Shown: positions 24,883 through 34,677, counted from the stretch's first letter. The stretch is DNA of 64,000 nucleotides from an uncultured Clostridium sp. (GCA_945871955.1 CAMBXR010000006.1:1-64000), one strand, 5' to 3'. Program-made: numbers and translations. The notes: generated from the letters alone by a model not told the origin.

Positions 24883-25362
24883 ATGATTAATAATATAATT
24901 AAATTATTTTACTCAGAGGTAGTAAAAACTAAAATGAATAATATGCCAAATAAAGATTATGAACTTAGAAAAGGATGTAAGGAGTTTAGAAATATAACAC
25001 TAAAAATAGATAGTTTCTTCTTAAAAGGATTAAAAATAGTTTTAGCCCTTTTTATACTTTATCTTTCTTTTCATGTTAAAATTTCTCTTGGAATAGGAGT
25101 TTTATTAGTAGAAGTGATTTACTTAGTTTATAAAGTAAGTTATGAAAAACAAGTGAAACAAGCTATGGAGAATGTAAAAAATAATATTGAAATATCAGCA
25201 AATCATTTTATAAATGAAAATAGCAAAAGAGGAATAAATTTATTAATAACACTTCTTATAATTAGTGTGATTACAGGATTTAATTACTTTATAGGAATAA
25301 GTTTTTTAATTGTTTTTGTGTATACAGCTAAAAATTTATATGAAGGTTTTAAACAAGAATAA
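24883..25362 (+). CDS. Small membrane protein, unknown
   Basis: About 159 residues from the ATG at 24883, which has an AGAGGAAG site 7 bases upstream. The longer frame from 24850 is less likely because its ATG lacks a site. A hydrophilic N terminus of about 50 residues is followed by two membrane helices (about residues 48-85), a charged segment and two more near the C terminus (GINLLITLLIISVITGF). No motif is recognised. It is probably a four-helix inner membrane protein. Confidence 0.65.
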   Translation: MINNIIKLFYSEVVKTKMNNMPNKDYELRKGCKEFRNITLKIDSFFLKGLKIVLALFILYLSFHVKISLGIGVLLVEVIYLVYKVSYEKQVKQAMENVKNNIEISANHFINENSKRGINLLITLLIISVITGFNYFIGISFLIVFVYTAKNLYEGFKQE

Positions 25363-25452
25363 TACAAAATATAATATAAATACTTTTATTTATAATTAAA
25401 AAAATAATATAATAATATAATAATATGGTATTAATTTGTAGGGGGATAATAA

Positions 25453-26874
25453 ATGAAAAATATTAACTTAAATATAAAAAGTACTAATTTTGGTGATTAT
25501 GATATCCCTCTAAGTAGGGATTATGAAAAATCTTTAGATGCTATTTTAAATAAATTAATAGACAATGATTATGTAAGTAAGAAAATATTAAGCAAAGATT
25601 CATCAAATAAATATAATATTTATAGCTATGATTTTAAGCCAGTAAACTATGAAAAAACAATAATTTTAATTTCGGGTATACATGGAAATGAATATACCCC
25701 TTTTTTTGGTGTAGCTAGATTTTTAGAATTACTATGTAATGAAAACTTAAATCACAATGATTTAAATTATATAAAAAATAAAGTAAGACTTATCTTTGTT
25801 CCTTGTGTAAATCCATGGGGATTTGAAAATGATTGTAGAAATAATTTTAATAATGTGGATTTAAATAGAAATAGTGATTATTTATGGGAAGAATATAACA
25901 GTCCAAAATCTAAAAAAAATCAAATTTACTATAAGGGAGAATCACCTTTTAGTGAAATAGAAATGAAAGTTTTGAAAAATCTTGTTGAAGATGTATATAA
26001 AGAGAATTTAGTTGGAGTTATAGATCTACATAATATAATTTCTGTGGATGCAGAAAGAATAGCTTATTATCCAAGATTTGTGGATAACTATTTGACAACA
26101 TTTATAGAAACACTGAAAAAATTTAACTCAAAAGAAAATAGAACTATTTTTGGATCATCCATATCTCCTACATTTAGTAATTATGTATGTGAAAAATATA
26201 AAATTCCAGCTATTTGTTTAGAGTGGAAAGAAAATCTACATGGAATGGGAAGAGATGAAAAGGATATGAGTAAATATGTGGAGTTTCTAGGAAATTTTAT
26301 TATTGCTTTTTCAAAGTTAGAAAATAATACAGAGACTTATGCAAATACTCAACCTTTTAATAAGTTTTTAATTTGGAATAAGACTGATGAGGATGGATAT
26401 AGAGTTTTAAAATCAAATAATTATATATCTATGGATAATATTCATTACTCTACACCTTTAAATAGAAATTACTTAATCAATTTAAATGGAACTATTAAGG
26501 TGAATATTAAAAAAATGTGTACTTTAAGTATACTTCCATGTTTATATCAAGTATGTAATAAAGAACAAAGTTATAGGAAAGCCAATGAAAATCTATGGTT
26601 TGAACAAGAAGTTAAATTAGATATAGGAGAGTATATTATACCTATTACAGCAACTATTAATGGTTTTCATACAAATTATAATGAAATAAACAATATAAAA
26701 AGAGTTGGTAATTTAGAATTTTTATTGAGATTTAAAACAGATACTATAAATAGTGCTTATATAGAAAATTTAAAAATTAATTTAACATTCATTCCTAGTG
26801 ACAAAGGAATTACTACAGAAATATTAGACTTAAGCAATAATAAGGCATTATTCCCAAAAGACGTAAAAAGGTAA
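25453..26874 (+). CDS. M14-type zinc carboxypeptidase-like protein
   Basis: A 473-residue protein with M14 metallopeptidase/deacylase features: the Zn-binding GIHGNE (about residues 75-80), the substrate-binding Asn-Arg in VDLNRNSDY, a second Zn His in DLHNII and the catalytic Glu in CLEWKENL. M14 proteins trim C-terminal residues from peptides or remove acyl groups from amino acids. The C-terminal 180 residues are beta-rich and look like an added accessory domain. There is no signal peptide, so it is probably cytoplasmic. It has its own GGGGGAT site and stands alone. Substrate is unknown. Confidence 0.78.
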   Translation: MKNINLNIKSTNFGDYDIPLSRDYEKSLDAILNKLIDNDYVSKKILSKDSSNKYNIYSYDFKPVNYEKTIILISGIHGNEYTPFFGVARFLELLCNENLNHNDLNYIKNKVRLIFVPCVNPWGFENDCRNNFNNVDLNRNSDYLWEEYNSPKSKKNQIYYKGESPFSEIEMKVLKNLVEDVYKENLVGVIDLHNIISVDAERIAYYPRFVDNYLTTFIETLKKFNSKENRTIFGSSISPTFSNYVCEKYKIPAICLEWKENLHGMGRDEKDMSKYVEFLGNFIIAFSKLENNTETYANTQPFNKFLIWNKTDEDGYRVLKSNNYISMDNIHYSTPLNRNYLINLNGTIKVNIKKMCTLSILPCLYQVCNKEQSYRKANENLWFEQEVKLDIGEYIIPITATINGFHTNYNEINNIKRVGNLEFLLRFKTDTINSAYIENLKINLTFIPSDKGITTEILDLSNNKALFPKDVKR

Positions 26875-26952
26875 TTTATCTATATAAATAAAAGATAATA
26901 TGTTACAATAAATTCTAGAAAAAGGAAATCTTATAGGAGGGAAAATGTATTT

Positions 26953-28719
26953 ATGGGCGATATTAGCATGAAAATGAAAAATTTAGTGGAAATATCTTCA
27001 CTAGTTGCAGAGTCTACTAATTTTTTTGATATAAAGGACAAAATAGTAGAAAAAATGCTTGAAGTTGTATACCCAAGAAAAGCTTGTGTAAATTTATTTT
27101 ATAATAACAATTATGATCATGCTTACTTAGTATGTTCAAATAGCTTGGAATACATAAAAGAAACTTTTAAAAGTGATGATGTAAAAGGTGTAAAGTTTGA
27201 TTTTTATGAAGATTATCCTGACTATATTCATGATGCGGTGAAAGACAAAAAAATAATTTATGTAGAAAATGTATTTGAAGATGAAAGAGCTATAAAAGAG
27301 AGGAACTTAGCAAGTAATGAACGCTATACAGGTAGAGTTGTATTCCCTTTAATATATAATAAAAAAGTTGTAGGATTTATGACATGTTTTTTAGATGAGC
27401 AAGATGTTTTAAAAGATGAAGATATAGATTTTATATCATCAATAGCATCTTTAATTGCCTTATCTATAGAAATTACAGAAAAAAATAGCCAAAAGAACTT
27501 TTTAATAGATAAACTTAGAAATTCTTTAGAACTTATTAGTGAGGCTACGAGAAAACTTTATCAAAATAAAAATATTGAGGAGTTTTTAATTCATTTAAGT
27601 GATATAGCTAAAAAAACTACAAATAGTGAAGATTCAGTAATATTAATAGATAAAAAAAATAATCAAAATAAAGTATTCAGATCATATTGCAAACTAGATG
27701 AAAAAGATGCTGATGTACAAGAGGTTATGAATATACTTTTATCAAAAGATGTACCAGGATTATATGTAAATGATAAAAATAATGCTAAAGAGATAAGTGA
27801 AAATTTAGATACTTATATATTTTATAAATTATCTCATGAATCAGAAACCATAGGTGTTATTTTATGTACTGATGGACAAAAATATGAAGATGATGATTTA
27901 AATATTTTAAGTATATTATCGAAACAAGTTACAGTTGCTATGCAACTTTATGATTATAGTGAGCAAAATGTAAAGCATAAGTTAATTGCAAAGGAATTAA
28001 ATATATTAAATAAACAACAAAAACTTATAATGAATGATAGCAAAATGGAGTGTAATAGTGAAAAAGAACTTGAATTTTATCATAGACCTGCCACAGTAGT
28101 TGGAGGAGATTTTTATTATGCTTACAAAATGGATGAAGATAGAGTGGCATTTATTATAGCTGATGTTATGGGACATGGTATAGTGTCAAACTATATGGTG
28201 GCCATGATAAAAGGTACTTTTAAAGCTTTATGTTATCAATATAAAACACCAGGTGAAATGGCTACTTATTTAAACAAAATATTATACGATGAGTTCGATA
28301 AAATGGGTGTATTTGCCACAGCTTTAATAAGTGTATTTGATGTAAAAAATAATATATTATCTGTATCTAATTCAGGTCACTATAGTCCAATAATAATTGA
28401 TGAAAATGGAGAAGTGGTTGAAAGTTTAAATTGCAAAAAAGGTATACCAATAGGGGTTTTACCTGATGCTGAATATCATAGCAATACTTTCTCCATAGAA
28501 AAATTCCCAATGATATGTATGTTTACTGATGGAGCTTTGGAAATTAAAAATCAAGACAAAGAAGAGTTTGGACTAGATAGATTGAAAAATTTTATAAGGT
28601 GTAATTATAAAAATAGCAGAGATAAAATTGTGGAAAATTTAAAGAAAGAAACGGAAATATTTACAGGGCATGATAATTTTGACGATGATATCTTAATACT
28701 TATGCTGAAAAATATTTAG
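26953..28719 (+). CDS. GAF-domain SpoIIE-type PP2C phosphatase
   Basis: A 588-residue cytoplasmic protein with two GAF-like sensor regions (about residues 10-175 and 195-330), a short coiled-coil and a C-terminal SpoIIE/RsbU-type PP2C phosphatase (about 370-588). Metal-binding Asp motifs are VGGDFYYAYK, IADVMGHGI and MFTDGALEI. Such proteins dephosphorylate anti-anti-sigma factors (SpoIIAA/RsbV type) in response to signals, or control development. There are no membrane segments, unlike true SpoIIE. It ends 8 bases before the flavoprotein gene at 28728 and is likely cotranscribed with it, which may point to redox input. Confidence 0.9.
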   Translation: MGDISMKMKNLVEISSLVAESTNFFDIKDKIVEKMLEVVYPRKACVNLFYNNNYDHAYLVCSNSLEYIKETFKSDDVKGVKFDFYEDYPDYIHDAVKDKKIIYVENVFEDERAIKERNLASNERYTGRVVFPLIYNKKVVGFMTCFLDEQDVLKDEDIDFISSIASLIALSIEITEKNSQKNFLIDKLRNSLELISEATRKLYQNKNIEEFLIHLSDIAKKTTNSEDSVILIDKKNNQNKVFRSYCKLDEKDADVQEVMNILLSKDVPGLYVNDKNNAKEISENLDTYIFYKLSHESETIGVILCTDGQKYEDDDLNILSILSKQVTVAMQLYDYSEQNVKHKLIAKELNILNKQQKLIMNDSKMECNSEKELEFYHRPATVVGGDFYYAYKMDEDRVAFIIADVMGHGIVSNYMVAMIKGTFKALCYQYKTPGEMATYLNKILYDEFDKMGVFATALISVFDVKNNILSVSNSGHYSPIIIDENGEVVESLNCKKGIPIGVLPDAEYHSNTFSIEKFPMICMFTDGALEIKNQDKEEFGLDRLKNFIRCNYKNSRDKIVENLKKETEIFTGHDNFDDDILILMLKNI

Positions 28720-28727
28720 GAGGGGTT

Positions 28728-29324
28728 ATGGATAAAAAAGATAATATTCTAATAATAAATGGAAGTCCAAGAAGAAATAAAAATTGTGGTAAAATTATTG
28801 AAAATATAACTAAAAAGTTTGATGAAAATAATATTAAATATGAAGTAGTAAATATTTATAAAATGAATATAGATTATTGCACTGCATGTGGATATTGCGA
28901 GAGAACTGGAAAATGTGTAATAAAAGATGATATGACTCCTTTATATACAGATTTTGATAACTCAAAAGGAACTATTGTAGTAAGTCCAATGTTTTTCCAA
29001 AGTATTTCTACAAAAGTTAAAACATTAGTAGATAGAACTCAAGTATTTTATTCAAGCAAATATATATTAAAAAAACCTTCTATAGATACGAAAAAAGAAC
29101 GTAGAGGAATGTTTATAGCAGTAGGAGGACAACCTAAATACGAAAATCAATTTTTAGGTGGACAATTAGTAATGGATTTATTTTTTAAATGTATAAATAC
29201 AAAACTAATTGACAATATATATATGAGCAATAGTGATGAAGTTTCATATGACGAAAATAAAGAATTCCAAGTGGAATTAAATAAAGCAATAGATAATTAT
29301 ATAAAAGAAATAAAATCAATATAA
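28728..29324 (+). CDS. Iron-sulfur flavoprotein / NADPH-dependent FMN reductase family
   Basis: A 198-residue flavodoxin-fold protein. The FMN phosphate loop is NGSPRRNKNCGKI (about residues 10-22). CTACGYCERTGKC (about 47-59) is the compact Cys motif (C-x2-C-x2-C-x5-C) that holds a 4Fe-4S cluster in iron-sulfur flavoproteins of anaerobes. VVSPMFFQSISTKVKTLVDR is the typical second strand and loop. It probably passes electrons or reduces oxygen species or quinones. It follows the SpoIIE-type phosphatase with a strong TAGGAGGGG site and ends at a terminator. Confidence 0.9.
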   Translation: MDKKDNILIINGSPRRNKNCGKIIENITKKFDENNIKYEVVNIYKMNIDYCTACGYCERTGKCVIKDDMTPLYTDFDNSKGTIVVSPMFFQSISTKVKTLVDRTQVFYSSKYILKKPSIDTKKERRGMFIAVGGQPKYENQFLGGQLVMDLFFKCINTKLIDNIYMSNSDEVSYDENKEFQVELNKAIDNYIKEIKSI

Positions 29325-29349
29325 AGAGCTTTTTAGCTCTTTTTATTTT
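29323..29349 (+). terminator. Terminator after the flavoprotein gene
   Basis: AAAGAGCT pairs with AGCTCTTT around a TTTT loop, followed by Ts. Confidence 0.82.
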
Positions 29350-29436
29350 ATACGAAATAAAAAATTAACTTGTATATAATAAAAAGTGATATGATTATAA
29401 CTATATAATAAGAAAATTTTAGAAAAGGAGAAGAAT

Positions 29437-30606
29437 ATGCTTAGATACTTAACAAGTGGTGAATCTCATGGACAAAGTTTAATTGCAATAATAGATGGTA
29501 TACCATCAAATATAGAACTTAATATAGATGAAATAAACGAAGAACTAAGAAAACGTCAAGGTGGTTATGGTCGTGGCGGTAGAATGAAAATAGAAAAAGA
29601 TAAAATAAATATAATTGGTGGCGTTAGAGGTAAAAAAACTATTGGAGCACCTTTATCTTTTGAAATAAAAAATAAAGATTTCCAAAACTGGACAAAATAT
29701 ATGGCTCCTATGGATGATATAAACAAAGAAGAAAGAATTGTAGAAAATGTTAGACCAGGTCATGCAGATTTAGTTGGTTGTTTAAAATACGATTTTGACG
29801 ATGCTAGAAATGTTTTAGAAAGATCTTCAGCTAGAGAAACGGCATCAAGAGTGGCTGTAGGTGCTATTTGTAAACAAGTTCTTAAAAACTTTAATATTGA
29901 GTTTGCATCTCATGTAATACAAATTGGAGATATAAAAGATAATAAAGTTTATGATTTTGATTTTATAAAAAATAATGTTGAAAATAGTGAAATAAGATGC
30001 GTTAATTCAGATTTAGAAGAAAAAATAAAAAATAAAATAGATGAATGTAAAAAAGACGGAGATACTCTTGGTGGTGTAATAGAAGTAAGAGTAAAAAATG
30101 TAATACCAGGTCTTGGTTCTTATACTCATTTTGATAAAAAAATTGATGGACATTTAGCTATGCACTTAATGGGAACTCAAGCTATAAAAGGTGTAGAAAT
30201 TGGCCTTGGATTTGAAGCTGGAACACTTCGTGGGTCACAAGTGATGGATGAAATTATATACAATGAAGAAGATGGAATCAAAAGAAAAAGTAATAACCTA
30301 GGTGGTATAGAAGGTGGAATGACAACGGGAGAAGAAATAATAATAAGATGTGCTATGAAGCCTATACCTACTTTATATAAACCATTAGATACTATAAATA
30401 TAAATACACTTGAAAAATATAAGGCTAGTGTGGAACGTTCAGATGCTTGTGCTGTTCCTGCATGTTCTATAGTTTGTGAAAATGTGGTGGCTTTCGTTAT
30501 ATGTCAATTCTTCTTAGATAAAATAGGAGGAGATTCTTTAGAGGATTTACAAAATAATTATAATTCATATATAAAAAGGCTAGGTGATAGAGGTTGGAAA
30601 AAATAA
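29437..30606 (+). CDS. aroC: Chorismate synthase
   Basis: A 389-residue enzyme converting 5-enolpyruvylshikimate-3-phosphate to chorismate with reduced FMN. Signatures are SGESHGQSLIAIIDGIPS at the start, KRQGGYGRGGRMKIEKD, LERSSARETASRVAVGA and GGIEGGMTTGEEI. Length is normal. It is the first gene of an aroC-aroB-aroA operon, and its end overlaps the aroB start by 13 bases. An AAAGGAG site precedes the ATG. No T-box or other leader is obvious in the 110 bases upstream. Confidence 0.98.
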   Translation: MLRYLTSGESHGQSLIAIIDGIPSNIELNIDEINEELRKRQGGYGRGGRMKIEKDKINIIGGVRGKKTIGAPLSFEIKNKDFQNWTKYMAPMDDINKEERIVENVRPGHADLVGCLKYDFDDARNVLERSSARETASRVAVGAICKQVLKNFNIEFASHVIQIGDIKDNKVYDFDFIKNNVENSEIRCVNSDLEEKIKNKIDECKKDGDTLGGVIEVRVKNVIPGLGSYTHFDKKIDGHLAMHLMGTQAIKGVEIGLGFEAGTLRGSQVMDEIIYNEEDGIKRKSNNLGGIEGGMTTGEEIIIRCAMKPIPTLYKPLDTININTLEKYKASVERSDACAVPACSIVCENVVAFVICQFFLDKIGGDSLEDLQNNYNSYIKRLGDRGWKK

Positions 30607-31700
30607 TTAATAATACTTGCAAAATATATATTGATGAAGGATATAGAAACTTTCAAAAATGCTTATGTGAAGCTTGTAATATAAATACTATAGAAGAGTT
30701 AAATGAAACTTATGATGCCTATTTTGTAATTTGTGACTATAATACTTATAATCATCAACTTCATCAAATAATGAAACACTTAAAAGGTAAATATATTTAT
30801 GAATATATAATAAATCCAGGTGAAGATTCAAAATCTCTAGAGGATTATGAAAAAATAATAAACTACTGTAAAAAAGTAAATCTAAGCAGAAAGTCTTTAG
30901 TTATAGCCCTTGGTGGAGGAGTTGTTGGAGACTTGGCAGGATTTGTGGCAGCTACATATATGAGAGGAATAGATGTGGTTCAAATGCCTACTACTTTACT
31001 TGCCCAAGTAGACTCTTCCATAGGAGGGAAAACGGGAATAAATTTAGGTAATAGCAAAAATATAATAGGAGCTTTTCATCAACCTAAAATCACATATATA
31101 AATGTGGATGCTTTAAAAACTCTTCCAGAAGAAGAATATATAAGCGGTATGGCAGAAGTAATAAAATATGCATTTATAGATAAAAATATTTTTGAAGAAA
31201 ATAGTGAATTTATAGATTTCTTATTGGAAAATCACGAAGAAATTTTAGATAGAAAAACTTCAGCTTTACTAAAAATAGTAGAAACTTGTGCAAAGATTAA
31301 AGCTGATGTAGTAAACAAGGATGAAAAAGAAGGTGGACTTAGAAAAATATTAAATTTAGGACATACATTTGGTCATGGAATAGAAAAACTATGTCATTTA
31401 AGTCATGGAAAAGCAGTTGCTATTGGTATGAATATGGCATTTAAATTATCTCTACAAAAAGAACTAATAGACAAAAATTACTATAATCAATTCTTAGATT
31501 TATGTAATAAATTCCACCTACCTACTACTTTTATCTATGATAATGAACAAGAAGTTTTTAATATAATGAAAAATGACAAGAAAAATAGCTTTAATAAAAT
31601 GAATCTCGTGCTTCCAATCGCAAAAGGAAAAGTTCAAGTATTTGATAATATAGAAGATGAGATAATTTTACAAATTATAAAGGAGTGCCAAAATGCTTAG
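30594..31700 (+). CDS. aroB: 3-Dehydroquinate synthase
   Basis: A 368-residue enzyme that cyclises DAHP to 3-dehydroquinate using NAD+ and a divalent metal. Seen are the NAD-binding ALGGGVVGDLAGFVAATYM, the metal Glu in GMAEVIKYAF, QVDSSIGGKTGINLG, and metal His in NLGHTFGHGIE. The TTG start at 30594 overlaps aroC and has only a weak AGAGG next to it, so translation is probably coupled to aroC. It overlaps aroA by 8 bases. The order aroC-aroB-aroA is unusual compared with aroB-aroC pairs in other Firmicutes. Confidence 0.97.
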   Translation: MEKIINNTCKIYIDEGYRNFQKCLCEACNINTIEELNETYDAYFVICDYNTYNHQLHQIMKHLKGKYIYEYIINPGEDSKSLEDYEKIINYCKKVNLSRKSLVIALGGGVVGDLAGFVAATYMRGIDVVQMPTTLLAQVDSSIGGKTGINLGNSKNIIGAFHQPKITYINVDALKTLPEEEYISGMAEVIKYAFIDKNIFEENSEFIDFLLENHEEILDRKTSALLKIVETCAKIKADVVNKDEKEGGLRKILNLGHTFGHGIEKLCHLSHGKAVAIGMNMAFKLSLQKELIDKNYYNQFLDLCNKFHLPTTFIYDNEQEVFNIMKNDKKNSFNKMNLVLPIAKGKVQVFDNIEDEIILQIIKECQNA

Positions 31701-32952
31701 AGGAAGTTTTGAATTAATAGGAGATAAATCCATATCTCATAGAGCAATTATGTTTTCATCAATTTCAAAAGGAAAAAATAAAATAAGCAACTTCCTTATG
31801 GGAGAAGACTGTTTATCAACAGTAAATTGCTTTAGAAAAATGGGTGTGGATATAGAAATAAATAATAATGAAGTATATGTAACAGGTAAAGGTCTAAGAG
31901 GTTTAAATGCGCCTCTAGACTTACTAGATGTGGGAAACTCTGGTACTACTATAAGACTTATGATGGGGATTTTAGCAGGACAAAACTTTAAAACTACTAT
32001 AGTAGGAGATGAGTCTATAGGTAGAAGACCTATGAAAAGAGTTACAAATCCATTAAGACAAATGGGAGCTATAATAACTGGAAAAGATGACGCTAATTTA
32101 ACTCCAATAACTATAGAAGGAGGACATTTAAATCATATTGATTATAATATGCCTGTATCTTCTGCCCAAGTCAAATCAGCTTTGATTTTAGCCAGTTTAT
32201 ATGGAGATAATACAAGCTTTATACATGAAAAATCAAAAAGTAGAAATCATACGGAGATTATGCTTAAATCTTTTGGTGCAGATATAGAAGTAAATAATTT
32301 AGATATAAAAATAAATCCAGTAGAAGAACTTTTTAATAGAGACATATATGTACCAGGAGATATTTCTTCAGCAGCATTTATAATAGTTGGAGCTTTAATT
32401 AGCGAGAATTCTGAAGTGTTAATAAAAAATGTTGGTTTAAATGACACAAGAGTGGGAATTATAGAAGTGATTAAAAAAATGAATGGAAATATAGAAATAG
32501 TAGATGAGCATGAAATCTGTGGTGAAAAAGTTGGAAATCTATTAGTAAGATATAGTCCTAATTTAATAGGAACTACCATAGATAAAGATTTAATACCAAG
32601 ACTAATAGATGAAATTCCAATAATTGCAATTTTAGCAACTCAAGCAGAAGGCGATACTATTATAAAAGATGCACAAGAGCTAAAAGTTAAAGAAAGTAAT
32701 AGAATAAAATCTGTTGTGGATAATTTAAATTTAATAGGTGCAAAAGCCATAGAGCTAGAAGATGGAATGATAATTAAGGGTAAATCATCTTTACAAGGTG
32801 GAAAAATTCAAACTTTTAATGATCACAGAATTGCCATGTCATTTAGCATTGCAAATTTAGTTAGCAATGAACAAATTATTTTAGATAGTAGTAAATGTAT
32901 TGATATTTCTTTCCCAGGCTACTTTGACTTGTTAAAGAGATTATCAAAATAA
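31693..32952 (+). CDS. aroA: EPSP synthase (3-phosphoshikimate 1-carboxyvinyltransferase)
   Basis: A 419-residue enzyme joining shikimate-3-phosphate and PEP. The N-terminal GDKSISHRAIMFSSIS with the catalytic Lys, the GNSGTTIRLMMGILAGQ loop, the GRRPMKRV segment, the catalytic Asp in LIDEIPIIAILATQAEG, the KVKESNRIKSV motif and NDHRIAMSFSIANL are all present. Length is normal; the N terminus is slightly short before GDKS. An AAAGGAG site lies inside the aroB end. Gly replaces nothing obvious in the LAGQNF-like loop, so I do not call class I or II. Confidence 0.97.
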   Translation: MLRGSFELIGDKSISHRAIMFSSISKGKNKISNFLMGEDCLSTVNCFRKMGVDIEINNNEVYVTGKGLRGLNAPLDLLDVGNSGTTIRLMMGILAGQNFKTTIVGDESIGRRPMKRVTNPLRQMGAIITGKDDANLTPITIEGGHLNHIDYNMPVSSAQVKSALILASLYGDNTSFIHEKSKSRNHTEIMLKSFGADIEVNNLDIKINPVEELFNRDIYVPGDISSAAFIIVGALISENSEVLIKNVGLNDTRVGIIEVIKKMNGNIEIVDEHEICGEKVGNLLVRYSPNLIGTTIDKDLIPRLIDEIPIIAILATQAEGDTIIKDAQELKVKESNRIKSVVDNLNLIGAKAIELEDGMIIKGKSSLQGGKIQTFNDHRIAMSFSIANLVSNEQIILDSSKCIDISFPGYFDLLKRLSK

Positions 32953-33053
32953 TCAATATAGTTTGATTTTACAAAGGAATTTATGTATAATTGAATTGCA
33001 GATATAATAATTAGAAATAATTATGTAAAATAAATTTTTGGAGGTTATATTTT

Positions 33054-33617
33054 ATGAAATTACCTATAGCATTATCAAATAAACATATACACTTAAGCCA
33101 AGCTGATATCGATGTTCTATTCGGACAAGGATATGAGTTAACTCACAAAAAAGATTTATCTCAACCAGGACAATTCGCTTGTGAAGAAATGGTAGAAGTA
33201 GTAGGACCAAAAGGATCAACTAAAATGAGAGTTTTAGGACCAGCTAGACCAGAATCTCAAGTAGAAGTTTCTTTAGCTGATGCTAGAGCATTAGGAATAG
33301 CAGTTCCAGTTAGACAATCAGGAGATGTTGAAGGAACTCCAGGATGTAAATTAGTAGGACCTAAAGGTGAAGTTGAAATAGAAAGAGGAGTTATAGTAGC
33401 TGCTAGACATATACATATGAGTTTAGAAGATGCTGAAAAATTCGGTGTTAAAGATAAAGATATAGTATCTGTTCAAACTACAGGAGAAAGAGCTCTTTTA
33501 TTCAACAACGTATTAGTTAGAGCTAATGCTGCTTTCGCATTAGAAATGCACGTTGACTTAGAAGAAGGAAACGCTGCTGGTGTTAAAAACGGAGATTTAG
33601 TAGAATTAGTTAAATAA
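33054..33617 (+). CDS. pduL: Phosphate propanoyltransferase / phosphotransacetylase PduL
   Basis: A 187-residue zinc enzyme that interconverts acyl-CoA and acyl phosphate. The two beta-barrel halves carry the Zn-binding His motifs LSNKHIHLSQ (about residues 7-16) and AARHIHMSLE (about 119-128), and RVLGPARPESQVE is another family signature. It starts directly at the catalytic domain, so it lacks the N-terminal microcompartment targeting peptide, and there are no shell genes nearby. It probably makes acetyl phosphate for acetate kinase in the cytosol. Codon use (many GCA, CCA, GGA) suggests strong expression, like nifJ. Confidence 0.95.
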   Translation: MKLPIALSNKHIHLSQADIDVLFGQGYELTHKKDLSQPGQFACEEMVEVVGPKGSTKMRVLGPARPESQVEVSLADARALGIAVPVRQSGDVEGTPGCKLVGPKGEVEIERGVIVAARHIHMSLEDAEKFGVKDKDIVSVQTTGERALLFNNVLVRANAAFALEMHVDLEEGNAAGVKNGDLVELVK

Positions 33618-33630
33618 TTTTATTATAGAT

Positions 33631-33662
33631 AAAAAAGTATGTACAGTGTACATACTTTTTTT
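33631..33662 (+). terminator. Terminator after pduL
   Basis: AAAAAGTATGTACA pairs with TGTACATACTTTTT around a very short loop, followed by Ts. Confidence 0.9.
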
Positions 33663-33705
33663 GTTTGAGTGAACTTTAAATTAAGTGCCAATAAAAATAT
33701 TTAGC

Positions 33706-34062
33706 TTATTTTGAGTAATTTATACCGAAATTATACATTTCCTTTAATAAGGGAAGTAGATTAGTTCCTATCTCTGTTAACCCATATTCAACTTTAGGAG
33801 GGAATACAGGATAAACTTTTCTATAAATCAAACCATCCTCTTCTAAACTTCTAAGTTGATTAGTCAACATCTTTTGTGTAACATTTGGAAGTTTTCTTTT
33901 TAGATCACTAAATCTTAATGAACCACTACATAAATACCATAAAATTAAAATTTTCCACTTACCAGATATTAATTTATGTACTAATACCATGGGGCAAGTA
34001 TCGAATTTTTTACAACTCTTTTTATTGTGACAAGTATCATGAAAGTTGTGACCAGTTGTCAT
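33706..34062 (-). CDS. HxlR family winged-helix regulator
   Basis: A 118-residue MarR-like regulator on the reverse strand. CPMVLVHKLISGKWKILILW (about residues 23-42) is the HxlR signature, with the helix-turn-helix RFSDLKRKLPNVTQKMLTNQ and the wing in GLIYRKVYPVFPPKVEYGL. HxlR proteins often sense aldehydes or disulfide stress through Cys. The N terminus has three Cys and several His (HNFHDTCHNKKSCKKFDTC), suggesting metal or thiol sensing. I prefer the ATG at 34062 (AGAGG site 8 bases upstream) over the GTG at 34071. It is divergent from nifJ across 600 bases. Confidence 0.92.
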   Translation of the reverse strand: MTTGHNFHDTCHNKKSCKKFDTCPMVLVHKLISGKWKILILWYLCSGSLRFSDLKRKLPNVTQKMLTNQLRSLEEDGLIYRKVYPVFPPKVEYGLTEIGTNLLPLLKEMYNFGINYSK

Positions 34063-34071
34063 TTTAATCAC

Positions 34072-34677
34072 CTCTAAAATATATATAAATAAATTTCAAT
34101 AAAGCTTTAATAGCATAAAAATTATATCATTAAATTTACTAAAAAAACATAGTAAAAACCTACATTAGTATCTTTTTTGATACTATGTATAAAAATAGTG
34201 CCTTATTGCTAAAGTTTTTGATTGGGAATAATATATTTAATGTAAGAGATACAAAAACAATTGGAAAAATAATGAAAAAACTGTCAAAAATATGCTTATG
34301 TATGATACTATATTAGTTAAGGTTATGTTTATTAATAAAATTTTATATCATAGACATGACAACACATAATTATATTGTTTACAGGAAATATTACATAATA
34401 TAAATATATAGTACAAAAGAATTAATAAGAAATTGTTTTAAAAGACAATTGTTGGGTATTAAAAAATATGTACTTAAATAAAAAAAATTTTTTGGTTAAA
34501 TATAATATAAAATGTCAAAATTATAGAGGACTTTTAATTAATATAAAGAATAATAATATGGTAAAAGTGTTTTATAAAACAGACATGTACTTATAACTCT
34601 AATAGAATTAACAGTTTTATAAACATATAAAAATAAATTGTATAGCATTTAGGGTAAATTTAAGGAGGAAACACAAA
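34072..34677. other. Long AT-rich intergenic region between the HxlR gene and nifJ
   Basis: 606 bases with no convincing gene. Near the HxlR end, ACATAGTA at 34148 can pair with TACTATGT at 34180, while AGTATC at 34167 can pair with GATACT at 34179; the two hairpins exclude each other. An imperfect inverted repeat ATTGTTTTA/AAAGACAAT at 34432-34449 loosely resembles a Rex-type redox operator but has the wrong spacing. nifJ translation starts after AAGGAGG. Its promoter is not clear. Confidence 0.5.

Noticed and set aside
25385..25430. Short AATAT repeats before the M14 gene
   Set aside because: Simple AT-rich sequence common in this genome; no array or inverted structure.
34432..34449. Rex operator upstream of nifJ
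   Set aside because: The inverted repeat is imperfect and two bases too short compared with TTGTTAA-4N-TTAACAA, so I do not list it as a Rex site.
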